From: Streptococcus sp. 263_SSPC
GTDB taxonomy: Bacteria; Bacillota; Bacilli; Lactobacillales; Aerococcaceae
Reading direction: 5' to 3'
Length of the DNA: 64,000 nucleotides
Assembly: GCF_001071995.1 (NCBI RefSeq)
Contig: NZ_JVNU01000025.1
Location: 62,172 to 126,171, forward strand
The position numbers and the translations under genes were made by a program. The first letter of the stretch is position 1. Every line of letters begins with the position of its first letter. Positions 28,556 through 37,803 of this stretch are shown piece by piece. The notes under the pieces are model-generated. The model was not told the origin of the DNA, searched no databases, and was given only the letters and a program-made list of their open reading frames with translations.

Positions 28556-29194
28556 TTATCTTGTTGCGCCATTTAAGAATGGGTTTGTCGCAATTTCATC
28601 TTTTAGCGTTGCTGGTTCCCCGTGGCCTGGGAAAATCACTGTTTCCGCAGGTAATGGCAATAGGTATTTGTGGATGCCTTCCATTAATTCTTTATGGCTT
28701 CCGTATGGGAAATCACTACGTCCAACGCTGCCTTTAAACATCACGTCTCCACCGATGACGAATCCATTTTCTCTAAAAATAAAGATGGTTCCACCAGGAG
28801 AGTGCCCTGGAATGTGTGCTAATTCTGGTTCAAAGCTTCCGATTTTCCATTTGCCCATTTCTTTAGGGAAATAACCGTCCGCTGGCTTCACTGTGATATT
28901 TTCGCCAGAGTAGTATGAACGGTTCAATTCTGGATCGTGTAAGAACACTTTCTCCAACTCATTCATATACATTGGGATATTGTACTCTTCACGAAGCGCG
29001 TCAACGGCTCCGATATGGTCTCCGTGCGCATGCGTTAACACAATCGCTACAGGCTTCAATCCTTCTTCTTTAATTAGTTCTTTGATGTCCTCGGCTTGTG
29101 CACCTGGATCAAAAATCACTGTTTCTTTATTATCATCAATTAAAAAGTAGACATTTTCTTCTAAACGTCCTACTGGAATGCTTAATAACTCCAT
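28556..29194 (-). CDS. MBL-fold metallohydrolase (glyoxalase II-like)
   Basis: A 212-residue metallo-beta-lactamase-fold hydrolase with THAHGDHIGAVD (HxHxDH), HIPGHSPGG, GGDVMF and FPGHGEP, the YqgX/YcbL pattern. It starts MELLSIPVGRLEENVYFL behind AAAGGAGG. It probably acts on a thioester or small metabolite in the cytoplasm; the substrate is not assignable. It may be cotranscribed with tatD (11-bp gap). Confidence 0.9.
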   Translation of the reverse strand: MELLSIPVGRLEENVYFLIDDNKETVIFDPGAQAEDIKELIKEEGLKPVAIVLTHAHGDHIGAVDALREEYNIPMYMNELEKVFLHDPELNRSYYSGENITVKPADGYFPKEMGKWKIGSFEPELAHIPGHSPGGTIFIFRENGFVIGGDVMFKGSVGRSDFPYGSHKELMEGIHKYLLPLPAETVIFPGHGEPATLKDEIATNPFLNGATR

Positions 29195-29253
29195 TTGTAT
29201 TCCTCCTTTAGGTCTCCTCTTAACTCTACATAAAATAGTGAGTTCTTGCAATC

Positions 29254-29284
29254 AAAAAACGCCCAAGCATCATGCTCGGACGTC
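29254..29284 (-). terminator. Terminator of queT
   Basis: Minus strand stem ACGTCCGAGCAT / ATGCTTGGGCGT followed by TTTTTT, just after the queT stop. Confidence 0.82.
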
Positions 29285-29290
29285 TGTTGA

Positions 29291-29800
29291 TTAATCATTG
29301 ATTAATTTTTTCAAATCGATGGCTTTGTTTAATGCCGTCATCAACGGAATACCCGCTAATAATACGACGATTTCACCAAAGAATGTTTCGCCATAGCTTA
29401 ACCAGAATGGTAATTCTAGCGCTAAGTTCAATTCAATCGCTACTAAGAAGATCATCACACTGAAGACACCTGCTAAAACAAACATACGTGTTTTAACGTC
29501 TTTCACTGATTTGAAGATCAATGCGCTGATAGCGAATGAAACAATAGAATGTCCTAATCCGAATACTAAGTCATACCAACCTAGACCAGACGCTGACATA
29601 AATACTGAGTTGACAAGTAATACACCGGCAACCACACCGATCCCGTATTTTTTGTCAAAAGCGAATAAGTGGTTCAACATTTCCGCAATACGGAATTGAA
29701 TATTTCCAAATGACATAAATGCTGTTAAAGATGTTACGACCACATATAGCGCTGCGACGATTGCGTTAATGACAATCAATTTTGTTTTTTTATTTTGCAT
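29291..29800 (-). CDS. queT: Queuosine precursor ECF transporter S component QueT
   Basis: A 169-residue protein with six membrane helices, the substrate-binding (S) subunit of an energy-coupling-factor transporter for a queuosine precursor such as preQ1. Family features: FMSFGNIQFRIAEMLNHLFA near the N-terminus and GLGWYDLVFGLGHS. The assignment is strongly supported by the preQ1-I riboswitch overlapping its ribosome binding site. The shared ECF energising module is not in the window. Confidence 0.95.
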   Translation of the reverse strand: MQNKKTKLIVINAIVAALYVVVTSLTAFMSFGNIQFRIAEMLNHLFAFDKKYGIGVVAGVLLVNSVFMSASGLGWYDLVFGLGHSIVSFAISALIFKSVKDVKTRMFVLAGVFSVMIFLVAIELNLALELPFWLSYGETFFGEIVVLLAGIPLMTALNKAIDLKKLIND

Positions 29801-29806
29801 GTTACT

Positions 29807-29850
29807 GCCTCCTAGTTTTTTATTGAGGGATGGTTTCGAACCTCATCGGC
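29807..29850 (-). promoter_or_regulatory. preQ1-I riboswitch controlling queT
   Basis: On the minus strand GAGGTTCGAAACCATCCCTC is followed by AATAAAAAACTAGGAGG. This is the preQ1 class I pattern: P1 stem, C-rich loop and the A-rich tail that folds back into a pseudoknot. The AGGAGG end is the queT ribosome binding site, so ligand binding should block translation. Confidence 0.9.
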
Positions 29851-29909
29851 AAAAAAATCGCCACGAGCTATTGTACTACAAACCGTTTCAGATTGGTAGT
29901 CATAGCATT

Positions 29910-29945
29910 AAAAAATAGAGCAACAGAATGATTTTCCAGTTGCTC
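29910..29945 (-). terminator. Terminator of the 46-residue gene
   Basis: Minus strand GAGCAACTGG...TTCTGTTGCTC then TATTTTTT, 10 bp after the stop codon. Confidence 0.75.
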
Positions 29946-29954
29946 CATGCTTTC

Positions 29955-30095
29955 TTACCATTTTTCTCTTCCTACAGGTTCAAATAATGTTACCTTTTCG
30001 GCTGTAGGTTCTCCCTCATACTCTGCAAACAAGTCTTGAATGGTTACTTCTTCATCCTTAAAGTCATTCATTTCGTTCTTTTTTAAATCATCCAT
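29955..30095 (-). CDS. 46-residue orphan MazE/PemI-antitoxin-like C-terminal peptide
   Basis: A short ORF: MDDLKKNEMNDFKDEEVTIQ, then DLFAEYEGEP and LFEPVGREKW. It has an AAGGAGG site 8 nt before ATG and its own terminator. The pattern 'I-x-D-L-F-x-x-Y-[DE]-G ... [DE]-P-V-G-x-E-x-W' is the toxin-binding C-terminus of PemI/MazE-like antitoxins. The usual N-terminal AbrB DNA-binding domain is absent, and no toxin gene is adjacent. It is either a remnant or a stand-alone anti-toxin peptide. It lies 40 bp downstream of the sigma factor gene and may share its transcript. Confidence 0.65.
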   Translation of the reverse strand: MDDLKKNEMNDFKDEEVTIQDLFAEYEGEPTAEKVTLFEPVGREKW

Positions 30096-30138
30096 TACTC
30101 AAACCTCCTTTTTCGCCTTTATCTTACCATAAAAGCTG

Positions 30139-30699
30139 TCACCCTTCTCCAATATAGTCTTTGAATTTCTTCTTGCACCGCTTGTGAGCTCCCTTGATGG
30201 ACGTGACCGATTTATCGAAATGGTCCGCCATCTCCTCAAAGGTCGCACCGTCCAATACTCCTAAAAATACATCTCTTTCAAAGCGGGAAAGGTGGTGGAA
30301 ATATTCCTCCGCCTCTTCATGCAAAAGCACTTGCCGTTCGCATGAATCCACCGATGCCGAGAGCAATGCGAGTTCCGCCTTTTCCCCGCGAACGACTAAC
30401 TCGTGTGGAATAAGCCGCTGCCGGTGTTCCCTACGCAGGCACTCCACTGCTAGATTCTTCAGGCAACGCTGGTAGTAGCCTGCAAACGAGACGGCATGAT
30501 TCTCATCGTATTTATGAACCGCCCGAAGCATCATGATACGAGCCTCTTGCGCAAAATCGTCTTGATCCATTTCATGAAAAAAATAATGGTGATGAATGCT
30601 CATAATCAATGGGTCAAAACGCCGCAATAATTCGGTGATTGCTTCCTCTTCATCCTCCTTTGCTAAATGTACAACCTCTGCTAACCCTTTTCCTTCCAT
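30139..30699 (-). CDS. Sigma-70 family RNA polymerase sigma factor (SigH/ComX-like)
   Basis: A 186-residue small sigma factor. Region 2 is visible in DPLIMSIHHHYFFHEMDQDD followed by FAQEARIMMLRAVHKYD. Region 4 is the C-terminal helix-turn-helix (ATFEEMADHFDKSVTSIKGA). Length and form fit the SigH/ComX group that in lactic acid bacteria can drive competence genes. The start follows GGAGGATAAATT. Its regulon cannot be seen here. Confidence 0.8.
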   Translation of the reverse strand: MEGKGLAEVVHLAKEDEEEAITELLRRFDPLIMSIHHHYFFHEMDQDDFAQEARIMMLRAVHKYDENHAVSFAGYYQRCLKNLAVECLRREHRQRLIPHELVVRGEKAELALLSASVDSCERQVLLHEEAEEYFHHLSRFERDVFLGVLDGATFEEMADHFDKSVTSIKGAHKRCKKKFKDYIGEG

Positions 30700-30750
30700 A
30701 ATTTATCCTCCTAATTTAATGTCAGCTCTAGTATATCCGCCTAAATACAC

Positions 30751-30786
30751 AAAAAACCTTGTCTTTCTCATAGAAAAACAAGGTTA
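30751..30786 (-). terminator. Terminator after the ArAE-type gene
   Basis: Minus strand AACCTTGTTTTTCTATG...AAGACAAGGTT followed by TTTTTTG, between the ArAE-type gene and the sigma factor gene. Confidence 0.8.
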
Positions 30787-30866
30787 AAGATGAATTGTTT
30801 GAATCGTTTGTTTTGAAAAGCCCACGCCGGATAAATTCCTGCCCCGTATTCAAAGAGCTATAAGAC

Positions 30867-31844
30867 CTATTCCTTTTCTCCGACCTTCTTGAAATAATGA
30901 ACACCATACGTTTGGAAGAAATCGACTTTCAATTGTACAAATCGTTTCAAATCGCGTAATAACTGATACAATTGCGCACGTTTTTCGAACTCACGACGTG
31001 TTTGTGGTAGTGGCCGTTCGCGAAATTGTTCCAACAAGTCTTCAATGTCATCGATTAATTGACTCGCCGTATTTTGTTCTGCTAACTGCTGTGCGGTCTG
31101 TTTAAACATCCCCGACAGAATCGCCATCTCTTCTCCGTCCCAGCGGAACTCGTTTAAGTTAGCAGCCATGATTTCCAAGAGCTTGCTTTGATCGCGGCGC
31201 ATTTCGAAATATTGATAATCGTAAGTCACTTCTTTGGTTAAATGATTCTCCGCTTCAAGGCGCACATATTCGCGTGCCTCGCTCAACTTTTCCTTCAACA
31301 ACTGAAGCACTTCGCCATCATTTTTTCCATTTCCAATCGTCAGGAATCCCGACATCTTCAAGAGAACTTCACGCATTTTATCCTCGATTTCCTCTCGGAC
31401 ACGTTCGATTTCTTGGCGATACGACGGCATATACCAGTTCAGTAAAATCGCCACGCCGGCCCCAATGGTGACCAGCAAGAGTTCATTGACAAAAAGTTCG
31501 AAAGTGAGTTGTTGCTGCGTCCAAAGATGAATCACAAGGACGGTACTCGGCGCCACGCCGATGTCCACTTTTAAAAGATACGCTAAAGGAATGTAGCAAA
31601 GAAGATACAAACCAAAACTCGTCACGTCGAATCCAAAAACAGCGAATATCCCCATTCCGATCACAAGCGCTAAAACGGCTGCCGCAAGCCTTTGACCGGT
31701 TGCCGCAAGCGAAACTTTCTTCGTGTCCATGACACTAAGAATCGCAATAATAGCTGCTGCGGATGGTGTCGATAACTGAAGGGCCTGTGCCACAAGTAGC
31801 GCCACAAATGCCGATACAATGACCTTAGCAATTTTAAGCTTCAT
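30867..31844 (-). CDS. Aromatic acid exporter (ArAE_1/FUSC) family protein
   Basis: A 325-residue protein. Residues 1-145 form about four to six membrane helices (VIVSAFVALLVAQALQLSTP; ATGQRLAAAVLALVIGMGIF). Residues 146-325 are a soluble helical ArAE_1_C domain. It resembles the Firmicutes YqjA/FUSC-like half-size family; export of aromatic acids is the family label and is unproven. It starts 11 bp inside the ogt gene end, so the two are coupled. Confidence 0.85.
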   Translation of the reverse strand: MKLKIAKVIVSAFVALLVAQALQLSTPSAAAIIAILSVMDTKKVSLAATGQRLAAAVLALVIGMGIFAVFGFDVTSFGLYLLCYIPLAYLLKVDIGVAPSTVLVIHLWTQQQLTFELFVNELLLVTIGAGVAILLNWYMPSYRQEIERVREEIEDKMREVLLKMSGFLTIGNGKNDGEVLQLLKEKLSEAREYVRLEAENHLTKEVTYDYQYFEMRRDQSKLLEIMAANLNEFRWDGEEMAILSGMFKQTAQQLAEQNTASQLIDDIEDLLEQFRERPLPQTRREFEKRAQLYQLLRDLKRFVQLKVDFFQTYGVHYFKKVGEKE

Positions 31845-32373
31845 GCCTTTCTCCTTTCATGACTCTATCTTTTACTACGCAATGTCCTTCAAGCGTTAGG
31901 AGCGCGCGTTTTCGCTCCACGCCTCCTGCATAGCCTGTTAATGCTCCTGTTGTGGCTACGACGCGGTGGCACGGTACAAAAAGACTGACGGGGTTTCTTC
32001 CGATGGCTGTCCCCACCGCACGCGAGGAAGTCTTTCGTCCTAGCTTTTCACCGACACGTTCGGCCACGTCTTTATACGTCCACACGGTTTGATAGGGAAT
32101 TTCTGTTAAAATGGCCCACACCGCTTTTTGAAAGGCTGTCCCTCCTACAAATGCAATTGGCACGGCTGAAGTTACATCGCCCACTCCTTGGAAATAGTCC
32201 TCCAGCGCCTGTTTCACATTCTTCCACAACGGCAACGAATCGTCCCATACTGGGCCTTCCACAAAGGCGCACTCGTATTTTTGCCCTGCAAACCAGAATC
32301 CCGTCAACGACTGACCGTCACTGGATGCAATTACGGTTCCTAATGGTGTTTCTATCTTCGTTAAAACCGCCAT
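31834..32373 (-). CDS. ogt: Methylated-DNA--protein-cysteine methyltransferase
   Basis: A 179-residue O6-alkylguanine repair protein with the active-site PCHRVV (cysteine acceptor) and the preceding VGTAIGRNPVSLFVPCHRVV context. The N-terminal domain begins LTKIETPLGTVIASSDGQSL. It transfers alkyl groups from guanine to its own cysteine and is inactivated. It starts after GAGGGGAG. Confidence 0.95.
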   Translation of the reverse strand: MAVLTKIETPLGTVIASSDGQSLTGFWFAGQKYECAFVEGPVWDDSLPLWKNVKQALEDYFQGVGDVTSAVPIAFVGGTAFQKAVWAILTEIPYQTVWTYKDVAERVGEKLGRKTSSRAVGTAIGRNPVSLFVPCHRVVATTGALTGYAGGVERKRALLTLEGHCVVKDRVMKGERHEA

Positions 32374-32459
32374 GGCGCACTCCCCTCGTTTTTCATTACA
32401 AATCTATTTTTCTATTATATAATATTTTCTATCGAATGAAATAGGAAAGGAACACATTC

Positions 32460-33461
32460 ATGCTCATTAACGAAGCCGTTTTACATATTTTAGATAAAAA
32501 TTCAGGAAACTTACTCTTATCACAAGCCCCACTGCAACTGGGCGACCCATTTCTCATTGAATACATTACAAAACTCGTGGATAAAATCAAAAAAGGCGAC
32601 CCGCATATCGGTCAATTGGCTGCAGACGAACCGCTTCTTGGGTATTTGGCAGACGAAGGCATTTCTTTCTTAGAAAAGACGCAACAGTTAGCCGATAAGC
32701 TCTTTGCTCTGATTGCTCCAGCAGAAGAAATCGGACCAGCAGACTACTTATTCTTTACAGGAACAAGCGATACAGGCGGCACCCTCTTTGGAATGATTCG
32801 CCTCGATTACAGTTCAAAAGTCACTCACTTTGTCGATTACGAAGGCGAAGCCGTTAGCAATACGATTTTACAAAATCACGCTATTTTGCCAAACGCGACG
32901 CAAAAACCTTCGGAAGCTTTCATCGTGGATTTATCAAACGGAAACTACCACTTAATCGAGAAAAAAGTAGTGATTGAAGGCCAAAAGACTGCCTATTTCT
33001 CTGAAAAATTCTTAGAAATCACGGTGCCAGTCACAACGAAAGAGCAAATCAAGGAAATCAAAAAAACGGTCACTCATATCGCGAAAAAACACGATGAGGA
33101 ACCGTACAAAGCGCTGGCAACGACGCAACAAGCCATCTTCCACCAGCTCGAAGAACAGGACGAAATCGACGCCGCAGCCATCTTCGACAAGGTGTTCGAG
33201 GAAAAACCGCTCGCACGTGAAGCCGCACAGTTGGCCATCACCGAAGAACGCGTTCCAGAAAAAATCGCCGTAACGAACGTGCCAAAATACGAACGCAAAT
33301 ATAGCAAGCAAAAATTCAAACTCGACAACGGAATCGAGATTACCATTCCAAGTGAAATCTACGAAAACAAGGAGATGGTCGAATTCATCAACAATCCAGA
33401 CGGCTCTGTTTCGGTACTCATCAAAAATATCGAAAGTATCTTAAATAAATTTAACGCGTAG
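32460..33461 (+). CDS. Nucleoid-associated protein (YejK/NdpA-like)
   Basis: A 333-residue protein of the nucleoid-associated NdpA/37-kDa family: MLINEAVLHILDKNSGNLLL, a central FTGTSDTGGTLFGMIRLDY segment, and a C-terminal KFKLDNGIEITIPSEIYENK. Members bind DNA broadly; the role in Firmicutes is not settled. It is divergent from ogt and starts after AGGAAAGGAA. Confidence 0.85.
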   Translation: MLINEAVLHILDKNSGNLLLSQAPLQLGDPFLIEYITKLVDKIKKGDPHIGQLAADEPLLGYLADEGISFLEKTQQLADKLFALIAPAEEIGPADYLFFTGTSDTGGTLFGMIRLDYSSKVTHFVDYEGEAVSNTILQNHAILPNATQKPSEAFIVDLSNGNYHLIEKKVVIEGQKTAYFSEKFLEITVPVTTKEQIKEIKKTVTHIAKKHDEEPYKALATTQQAIFHQLEEQDEIDAAAIFDKVFEEKPLAREAAQLAITEERVPEKIAVTNVPKYERKYSKQKFKLDNGIEITIPSEIYENKEMVEFINNPDGSVSVLIKNIESILNKFNA

Positions 33462-33488
33462 TGCGCCCATTCTATTATTATTTCTAAT

Positions 33489-33533
33489 AAAAAAGCTTTC
33501 TACCTCAACTAATCTGAGGCAGAAAGCTTTTTG
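33489..33533. terminator. Bidirectional terminator
   Basis: AAAAAGCTTTCTACCTCA / TGAGGCAGAAAGCTTTTT, serving the nucleoid-associated gene on the plus strand and the 85-residue gene on the minus strand. Confidence 0.88.
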
Positions 33534-33536
33534 TCA

Positions 33537-33794
33537 TTATTGTCTATTTAAAAACCAAAAAATTCCGAAATACTCCGTATAAAAATACATTCTAGTAACT
33601 GGTTTATTCGAATATAATTTAGCAAGTTTAACTAAAGCAAATGTTACTATCCAATATTGCGCTTGCATATCCTTAGAAAAAACTCCTGAAAAGAATAGTC
33701 CCATTTCTAAACAGAATTGTATCATTAAAGGTTGCCAAACTGTTCTAGATGGTAAATCCTCCCAGAGATATCGCCATAGTTTTTTTAGGAACAT
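33537..33794 (-). CDS. Small membrane protein of unknown function
   Basis: An 85-residue ORF: MFLKKLWRYLWEDLPSRTVW leads into two hydrophobic stretches (about 22-40 and 45-60), ending YTEYFGIFWFLNRQ. A GGGAG site lies 11 nt before the ATG and a bidirectional terminator follows. Aromatic-rich composition suggests a real small membrane protein, but I recognise no family. Confidence 0.6.
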   Translation of the reverse strand: MFLKKLWRYLWEDLPSRTVWQPLMIQFCLEMGLFFSGVFSKDMQAQYWIVTFALVKLAKLYSNKPVTRMYFYTEYFGIFWFLNRQ

Positions 33795-33912
33795 ATTCTT
33801 TCATCTCCCATCAAGTACACCATTCACAAAACTATCTTCATTTCCTCAAGTTAATTTTATCACAAACTTATTTTAAATCAAGATGCTGAGATGTTATTTC
33901 ACTTTTATGGAA

Positions 33913-33949
33913 TAAAAAAACTGCTAATCTCCTGTGTTAGCAGTTCCTT
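33913..33949 (-). terminator. Terminator of the 34-kb lipoprotein gene
   Basis: Minus strand AAGGAACTGCTAACAC...TTAGCAGTTTTTTT, immediately after the stop. Confidence 0.85.
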
Positions 33950-33951
33950 GA

Positions 33952-34638
33952 TTATTTAAACTCTTTCCAATCCATCTTTGTTAAATCGATGGTATCTTCT
34001 TGCTTCAATCCTAGGTCTTCTAGTTTGAATTGCATTTTTTCGAATTTCAAAGCATTTACTAGCGTCAACCCTGCTCCTTTTGGTTCCAGTTTGAACACTT
34101 TAGCATCTCCATTTCCTGTTCCAGACAAGAATTCAACTGTGTAGAGCAATCCGCCTTTGAAGAAACTAAAGGCACTTCTAGCTCCACCCGCTTCGGCAAC
34201 GTAACTTTGATGCAAGATTTTTGGAGTCTTGCCATCTAAGTAGTACGCCACGACCGTGAATGGTTTGCCGTTTGCAGTATGTCCGATAAACAATTCATCC
34301 ACTCCATCGTCGTTGATGTCATAGAATAAATATTGCAGCGAATCTTTTTGCTTATTCAAGCTGTTGGCCGCCCAATATTCAAGCGGTACATTGAGTTTTC
34401 CAGCCACATCAGCGCCTAGTTCTTTTACGGTACGGATATCTTCGAAGACTTTCGCATACAATTCCTTATTATCTGGTTTAGGCGCAACGGTTGTCGTAGT
34501 CTGCGTCGTTACTTCTGCCGTGGTTGCTCCTTGCGTCACTTGTGACTTCTCGGCTCCTGAGTCCTTCGTCTGTCCATTTCCACAAGCACCTAATACAAGT
34601 GCTAGTAACGTCATCATTCCTAAGTTGGCTCTTTTCAT
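33952..34638 (-). CDS. Secreted lipoprotein with calcium-binding-like DINDDGVDE motif
   Basis: A 228-residue lipoprotein: MKRANLGMMTLLALVLGAC with lipobox LGAC, then a Thr-rich linker (about 30-55). The folded part contains YLFYDINDDGVDELFIGHTA, an FG-GAP/EF-hand-like loop common in Firmicutes lipoproteins of unknown role. It starts behind AAAGGAGG, 17 bp after the rsmG stop, and is probably the last gene of the mnmG-rsmG transcript. Function unknown. Confidence 0.75.
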   Translation of the reverse strand: MKRANLGMMTLLALVLGACGNGQTKDSGAEKSQVTQGATTAEVTTQTTTTVAPKPDNKELYAKVFEDIRTVKELGADVAGKLNVPLEYWAANSLNKQKDSLQYLFYDINDDGVDELFIGHTANGKPFTVVAYYLDGKTPKILHQSYVAEAGGARSAFSFFKGGLLYTVEFLSGTGNGDAKVFKLEPKGAGLTLVNALKFEKMQFKLEDLGLKQEDTIDLTKMDWKEFK

Positions 34639-34655
34639 CGTTCTTCCTCCTTTGG

Positions 34656-35369
34656 CTATAACGGCTTCTTCAATGGGAGACCTGGTTTTCTTGGATACTT
34701 ATTCGGTGTTTCCTTCGTCTTTAAAATCGTGACAACGTGACGGTTTCCGCCTTCATATGGCAAGTCGAAAGAGACATCCCCTTCTACTTTCCCGCCAAGA
34801 ATCGCGATGGCTTTTTTCGCTTCTTCCAACTCCACTTCCGTATGCGCTGCTTTTAACGCGAGGAAATACCCCTGCTTTTTCACGAGCGGCATGCAAAATT
34901 CGCTCAATACACTGAGTTTGGCAACGGCACGAGCAGTCACCACATCAAACGATGCACGGAAATCCTTGTTTTGCCCAAAAGTTTCAGCGCGGTCATGGAA
35001 ACACTGCACGTCTTTTAACCCAAGTGTCTCCACTAATGTATTCAAGAATGTAATGCGTTTATTCAACGAATCCACAATCGTCACCTTCAAGCCTGGGAAG
35101 ACGATTTTTAGCGGAATACTTGGAAATCCTGCACCCGCACCCACGTCGCAAAGCGATTGGTCTGTCAATTCATGATGGAATCCAAGCGCCAATGAATCAT
35201 AGAAATGCTTTAAATACACGCCCTCTTCATCCGTAATCGCCGTTAAGTTCATCTTCTCATTCCATTCCACTAATAGATGAAAATATTGGTCGAACTGCTT
35301 CTTTTGTACATCTGATAATGTAATCCCATGCACTTCTTGGAGTCTTTGATAAAATTCTTCTGGTTTCAT
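34656..35369 (-). CDS. rsmG: 16S rRNA (guanine527-N7)-methyltransferase
   Basis: A 237-residue SAM-dependent enzyme methylating G527 of 16S r[32 protein letters not shown] (SAM loop), [11 protein letters not shown] and VTARAVAKL. It starts after AGGAGGCG, 10 bp downstream of mnmG, the usual mnmG-rsmG order. The C-terminal extension [16 protein letters not shown] is typical of Firmicutes RsmG. Confidence 0.96.
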   Translation of the reverse strand: MKPEEFYQRLQEVHGITLSDVQKKQFDQYFHLLVEWNEKMNLTAITDEEGVYLKHFYDSLALGFHHELTDQSLCDVGAGAGFPSIPLKIVFPGLKVTIVDSLNKRITFLNTLVETLGLKDVQCFHDRAETFGQNKDFRASFDVVTARAVAKLSVLSEFCMPLVKKQGYFLALKAAHTEVELEEAKKAIAILGGKVEGDVSFDLPYEGGNRHVVTILKTKETPNKYPRKPGLPLKKPL

Positions 35370-35379
35370 ACGCGCCTCC

Positions 35380-37278
35380 TTATTCTTGCACTTTCGCGAT
35401 CTTTCCTTGTTCGATATAGACCATCAAGATCGATACGTCGGCTGGGTTCACCCCACTAATACGGCTTGCTTGCGCAATTGTTTCTGGTTGAATTAATTTC
35501 AAACGTTGACGCGCTTCGGTCGCAAGTCCATTAATCGCATCATAGTCGATATTAGCTGGAATACGTTTGGCTTCCATCCGTTTTAATTTCTCCACTTTTT
35601 CAATTGCTTTGGCAATATAGCCTTCGTATTTAATCGAGATTTCTACTTGTTCTTTCACTTCACGAGAGACTTCTACCGTTTCACCGGCAAAGCCTACTAA
35701 TTCGTCATAGCTTAATTCTGGACGTTTCAACAAGTCGCTTAGAAGGATGCCGTCTTTCAATTCCGCAGATCCTTTTTCTGCCAAGAACGCTTGTAATTCG
35801 GCAGTTGGCTTCAAGCGAATCGATTGCATGCGTTTGATTTCGGCTTCAATCGCTTCTTGTTTTGCTTGGAAGTTGGCATAACGTTCATCGTCAATCAGTC
35901 CAAGTTCGCGTCCTTTTTCTGTTAAACGTAAATCCGCATTGTCATGACGAAGTAAGAGACGATATTCCGCACGAGAGGTCAATAGACGGTAAGGTTCTGT
36001 CGTTCCTTTTGTGACCAAATCATCCACCAATACGCCGATATACGCATCGCTTCGGCCAAGAATAAATGGCTCTTCTCCGCGAATCTTGCGCACGGCATTA
36101 ATTCCAGCGTAAAGCCCTTGCCCCGCTGCTTCTTCGTATCCACTCGTTCCGTTCATTTGTCCGGCAGTGAATAGGTTTTGGATAAGTTTTGTTTCAAAAG
36201 TATTTTTCAATTGGTGCGGCACGACCACATCGTACTCGATGGCGTAACCCGTACGCATCATCTCCGCATTTTCCAACCCTTCCACGCTACGAATCATTTT
36301 GATTTGCACATCTTCTGGAAGCGAAGTCGATAACCCTTGAATGTAGACCTCTTCCGTATTTTCTCCTTCTGGCTCTAGGAAAATTTGGTGACGAGGCTTA
36401 TCGCTGAAACGAACAATTTTATCTTCAATCGATGGACAGTAACGCGCGCCGACCCCTTCTACAATCCCTGTAAACATCGGTGCACGGTGTAAGTTCTCAC
36501 GAATCGTTTCATGCGTCCCTTCATTCGTATACGTTAACCAGCAAGGAATTTGGTCGTAGCGGTAGTCTTCGTCTTTGGATGTAAAACTAAATAAGTTCGG
36601 CGTGTCATCCCCTGGTTGAATTTCTGTTTTACTATAATCAATCGATGAGCCTTTGATACGTGGCGGAGTCCCTGTTTTGAAACGCGCCAATTCAAAGCCT
36701 AATTCGAGTAAGTTCTCTGATAATTTAATCGATGGTTGTGAGTTATTGGCACCCGATGAATATTTCAATTCACCGATAATAATTTGACCACGAGAAGACG
36801 TTCCGGCCGTTAAGACAACCGCTTTTGAACGGTAGATGGCACCTGTATTCGTGATAACTCCTTTACATACGCCATCTTCAACAATCAATTCTTCCGCAAT
36901 TCCTTGGCGTAAATCCAAGTTATCTTGTTTTTCGATTGTCTTCTTCATTTCTTGCGCGTATAAATGCTTATCCGCTTGCGCACGTAAGGCACGTACGGCA
37001 GGGCCTTTCCCAGTGTTGAGCATACGCATTTGAATATACGTTTTGTCGATGTTGCGACCCATCTCGCCCCCAAGAGCATCGATTTCACGCACAACAACCC
37101 CTTTTGCAGGTCCCCCTACAGATGGGTTACATGGCATGAAGGCCACCATTTCTAAATTCATTGTAAGTAATAATGTTTTTGCGCCCATACGTGCACTTGC
37201 TAGCGCCGCTTCACTGCCGGCATGTCCTGCACCGACGACAACTACATCATAATTTCCAGCTTCGTAAGTTGTTACCAT
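35380..37278 (-). CDS. mnmG: tRNA uridine 5-carboxymethylaminomethyl modification enzyme MnmG
   Basis: A 632-residue FAD protein that with MnmE installs cmnm5 on U34 of several tRNAs. It shows the FAD-binding [20 protein letters not shown], the MnmG signature [20 protein letters not shown] and [11 protein letters not shown]. The start [16 protein letters not shown] is set by AAAGGAG; nine upstream codons are less supported. The C-terminal helical domain is complete ([18 protein letters not shown]). mnmE, its partner, lies 2.7 kb downstream in the window on the same strand. Confidence 0.97.
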   Translation of the reverse strand: MVTTYEAGNYDVVVVGAGHAGSEAALASARMGAKTLLLTMNLEMVAFMPCNPSVGGPAKGVVVREIDALGGEMGRNIDKTYIQMRMLNTGKGPAVRALRAQADKHLYAQEMKKTIEKQDNLDLRQGIAEELIVEDGVCKGVITNTGAIYRSKAVVLTAGTSSRGQIIIGELKYSSGANNSQPSIKLSENLLELGFELARFKTGTPPRIKGSSIDYSKTEIQPGDDTPNLFSFTSKDEDYRYDQIPCWLTYTNEGTHETIRENLHRAPMFTGIVEGVGARYCPSIEDKIVRFSDKPRHQIFLEPEGENTEEVYIQGLSTSLPEDVQIKMIRSVEGLENAEMMRTGYAIEYDVVVPHQLKNTFETKLIQNLFTAGQMNGTSGYEEAAGQGLYAGINAVRKIRGEEPFILGRSDAYIGVLVDDLVTKGTTEPYRLLTSRAEYRLLLRHDNADLRLTEKGRELGLIDDERYANFQAKQEAIEAEIKRMQSIRLKPTAELQAFLAEKGSAELKDGILLSDLLKRPELSYDELVGFAGETVEVSREVKEQVEISIKYEGYIAKAIEKVEKLKRMEAKRIPANIDYDAINGLATEARQRLKLIQPETIAQASRISGVNPADVSILMVYIEQGKIAKVQE

Positions 37279-37288
37279 AGTCTCTCCT

Positions 37289-37765
37289 TTACTTTCTTTC
37301 TCCATAAAATTCTACTTTGTGACTAACATATTCGCCTGCTTCATAATTAAACTTCGCAGAAAAGAACGGTTCCTCTCCTAAAATCCACTCTAGGAAAATG
37401 CGGTCTCCTTCCCAAGACGGTTTTTGGAGGATTTCATCGTAAGGAACCCATTCCAGTGTCCCTTCTGGCGAATCAATCAGCTCTCCTGAAAACTCCGTCA
37501 CACGAAACACATACGTATACCAATCGTGCCCTGGGGTAAATTCCGGGAAGGTGATGATTCCTTTCATCTCCATCTTCGTAGCCTGCAGTCCTGTTTCTTC
37601 AATAATCTCACGCACGGCACATTCTTCTGGAGTCTCTGCTGCTTCGAGCTTGCCACCAACGCCAATGTACTTGCCCTCATGGACATCGTTTGGCTTCTTG
37701 TTGCGTAATAACAGTAAAAATTCTTTGCCATTGTCCAAATAACAAATGGTCGCTAGCTTCGTCAT
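37289..37765 (-). CDS. NUDIX hydrolase (8-oxo-dGTP diphosphatase-like)
   Basis: A 158-residue NUDIX enzyme. The Nudix box is [20 protein letters not shown] followed by ETG. It starts at [12 protein letters not shown] (ATG 8 nt after AAGGAGG); the ATG two codons earlier is too close. The length and the flanking [10 protein letters not shown] and WVPYDEI resemble the MutT/YtkD-type 8-oxo-dGTP cleaners. Upstream of mnmG with an 10-bp gap, probably cotranscribed. Confidence 0.9.
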   Translation of the reverse strand: MTKLATICYLDNGKEFLLLLRNKKPNDVHEGKYIGVGGKLEAAETPEECAVREIIEETGLQATKMEMKGIITFPEFTPGHDWYTYVFRVTEFSGELIDSPEGTLEWVPYDEILQKPSWEGDRIFLEWILGEEPFFSAKFNYEAGEYVSHKVEFYGERK

Positions 37766-37803
37766 CAGCATTTCCTCCTTGTGCCTTTTGTTGAAAGAGT
37801 TAT

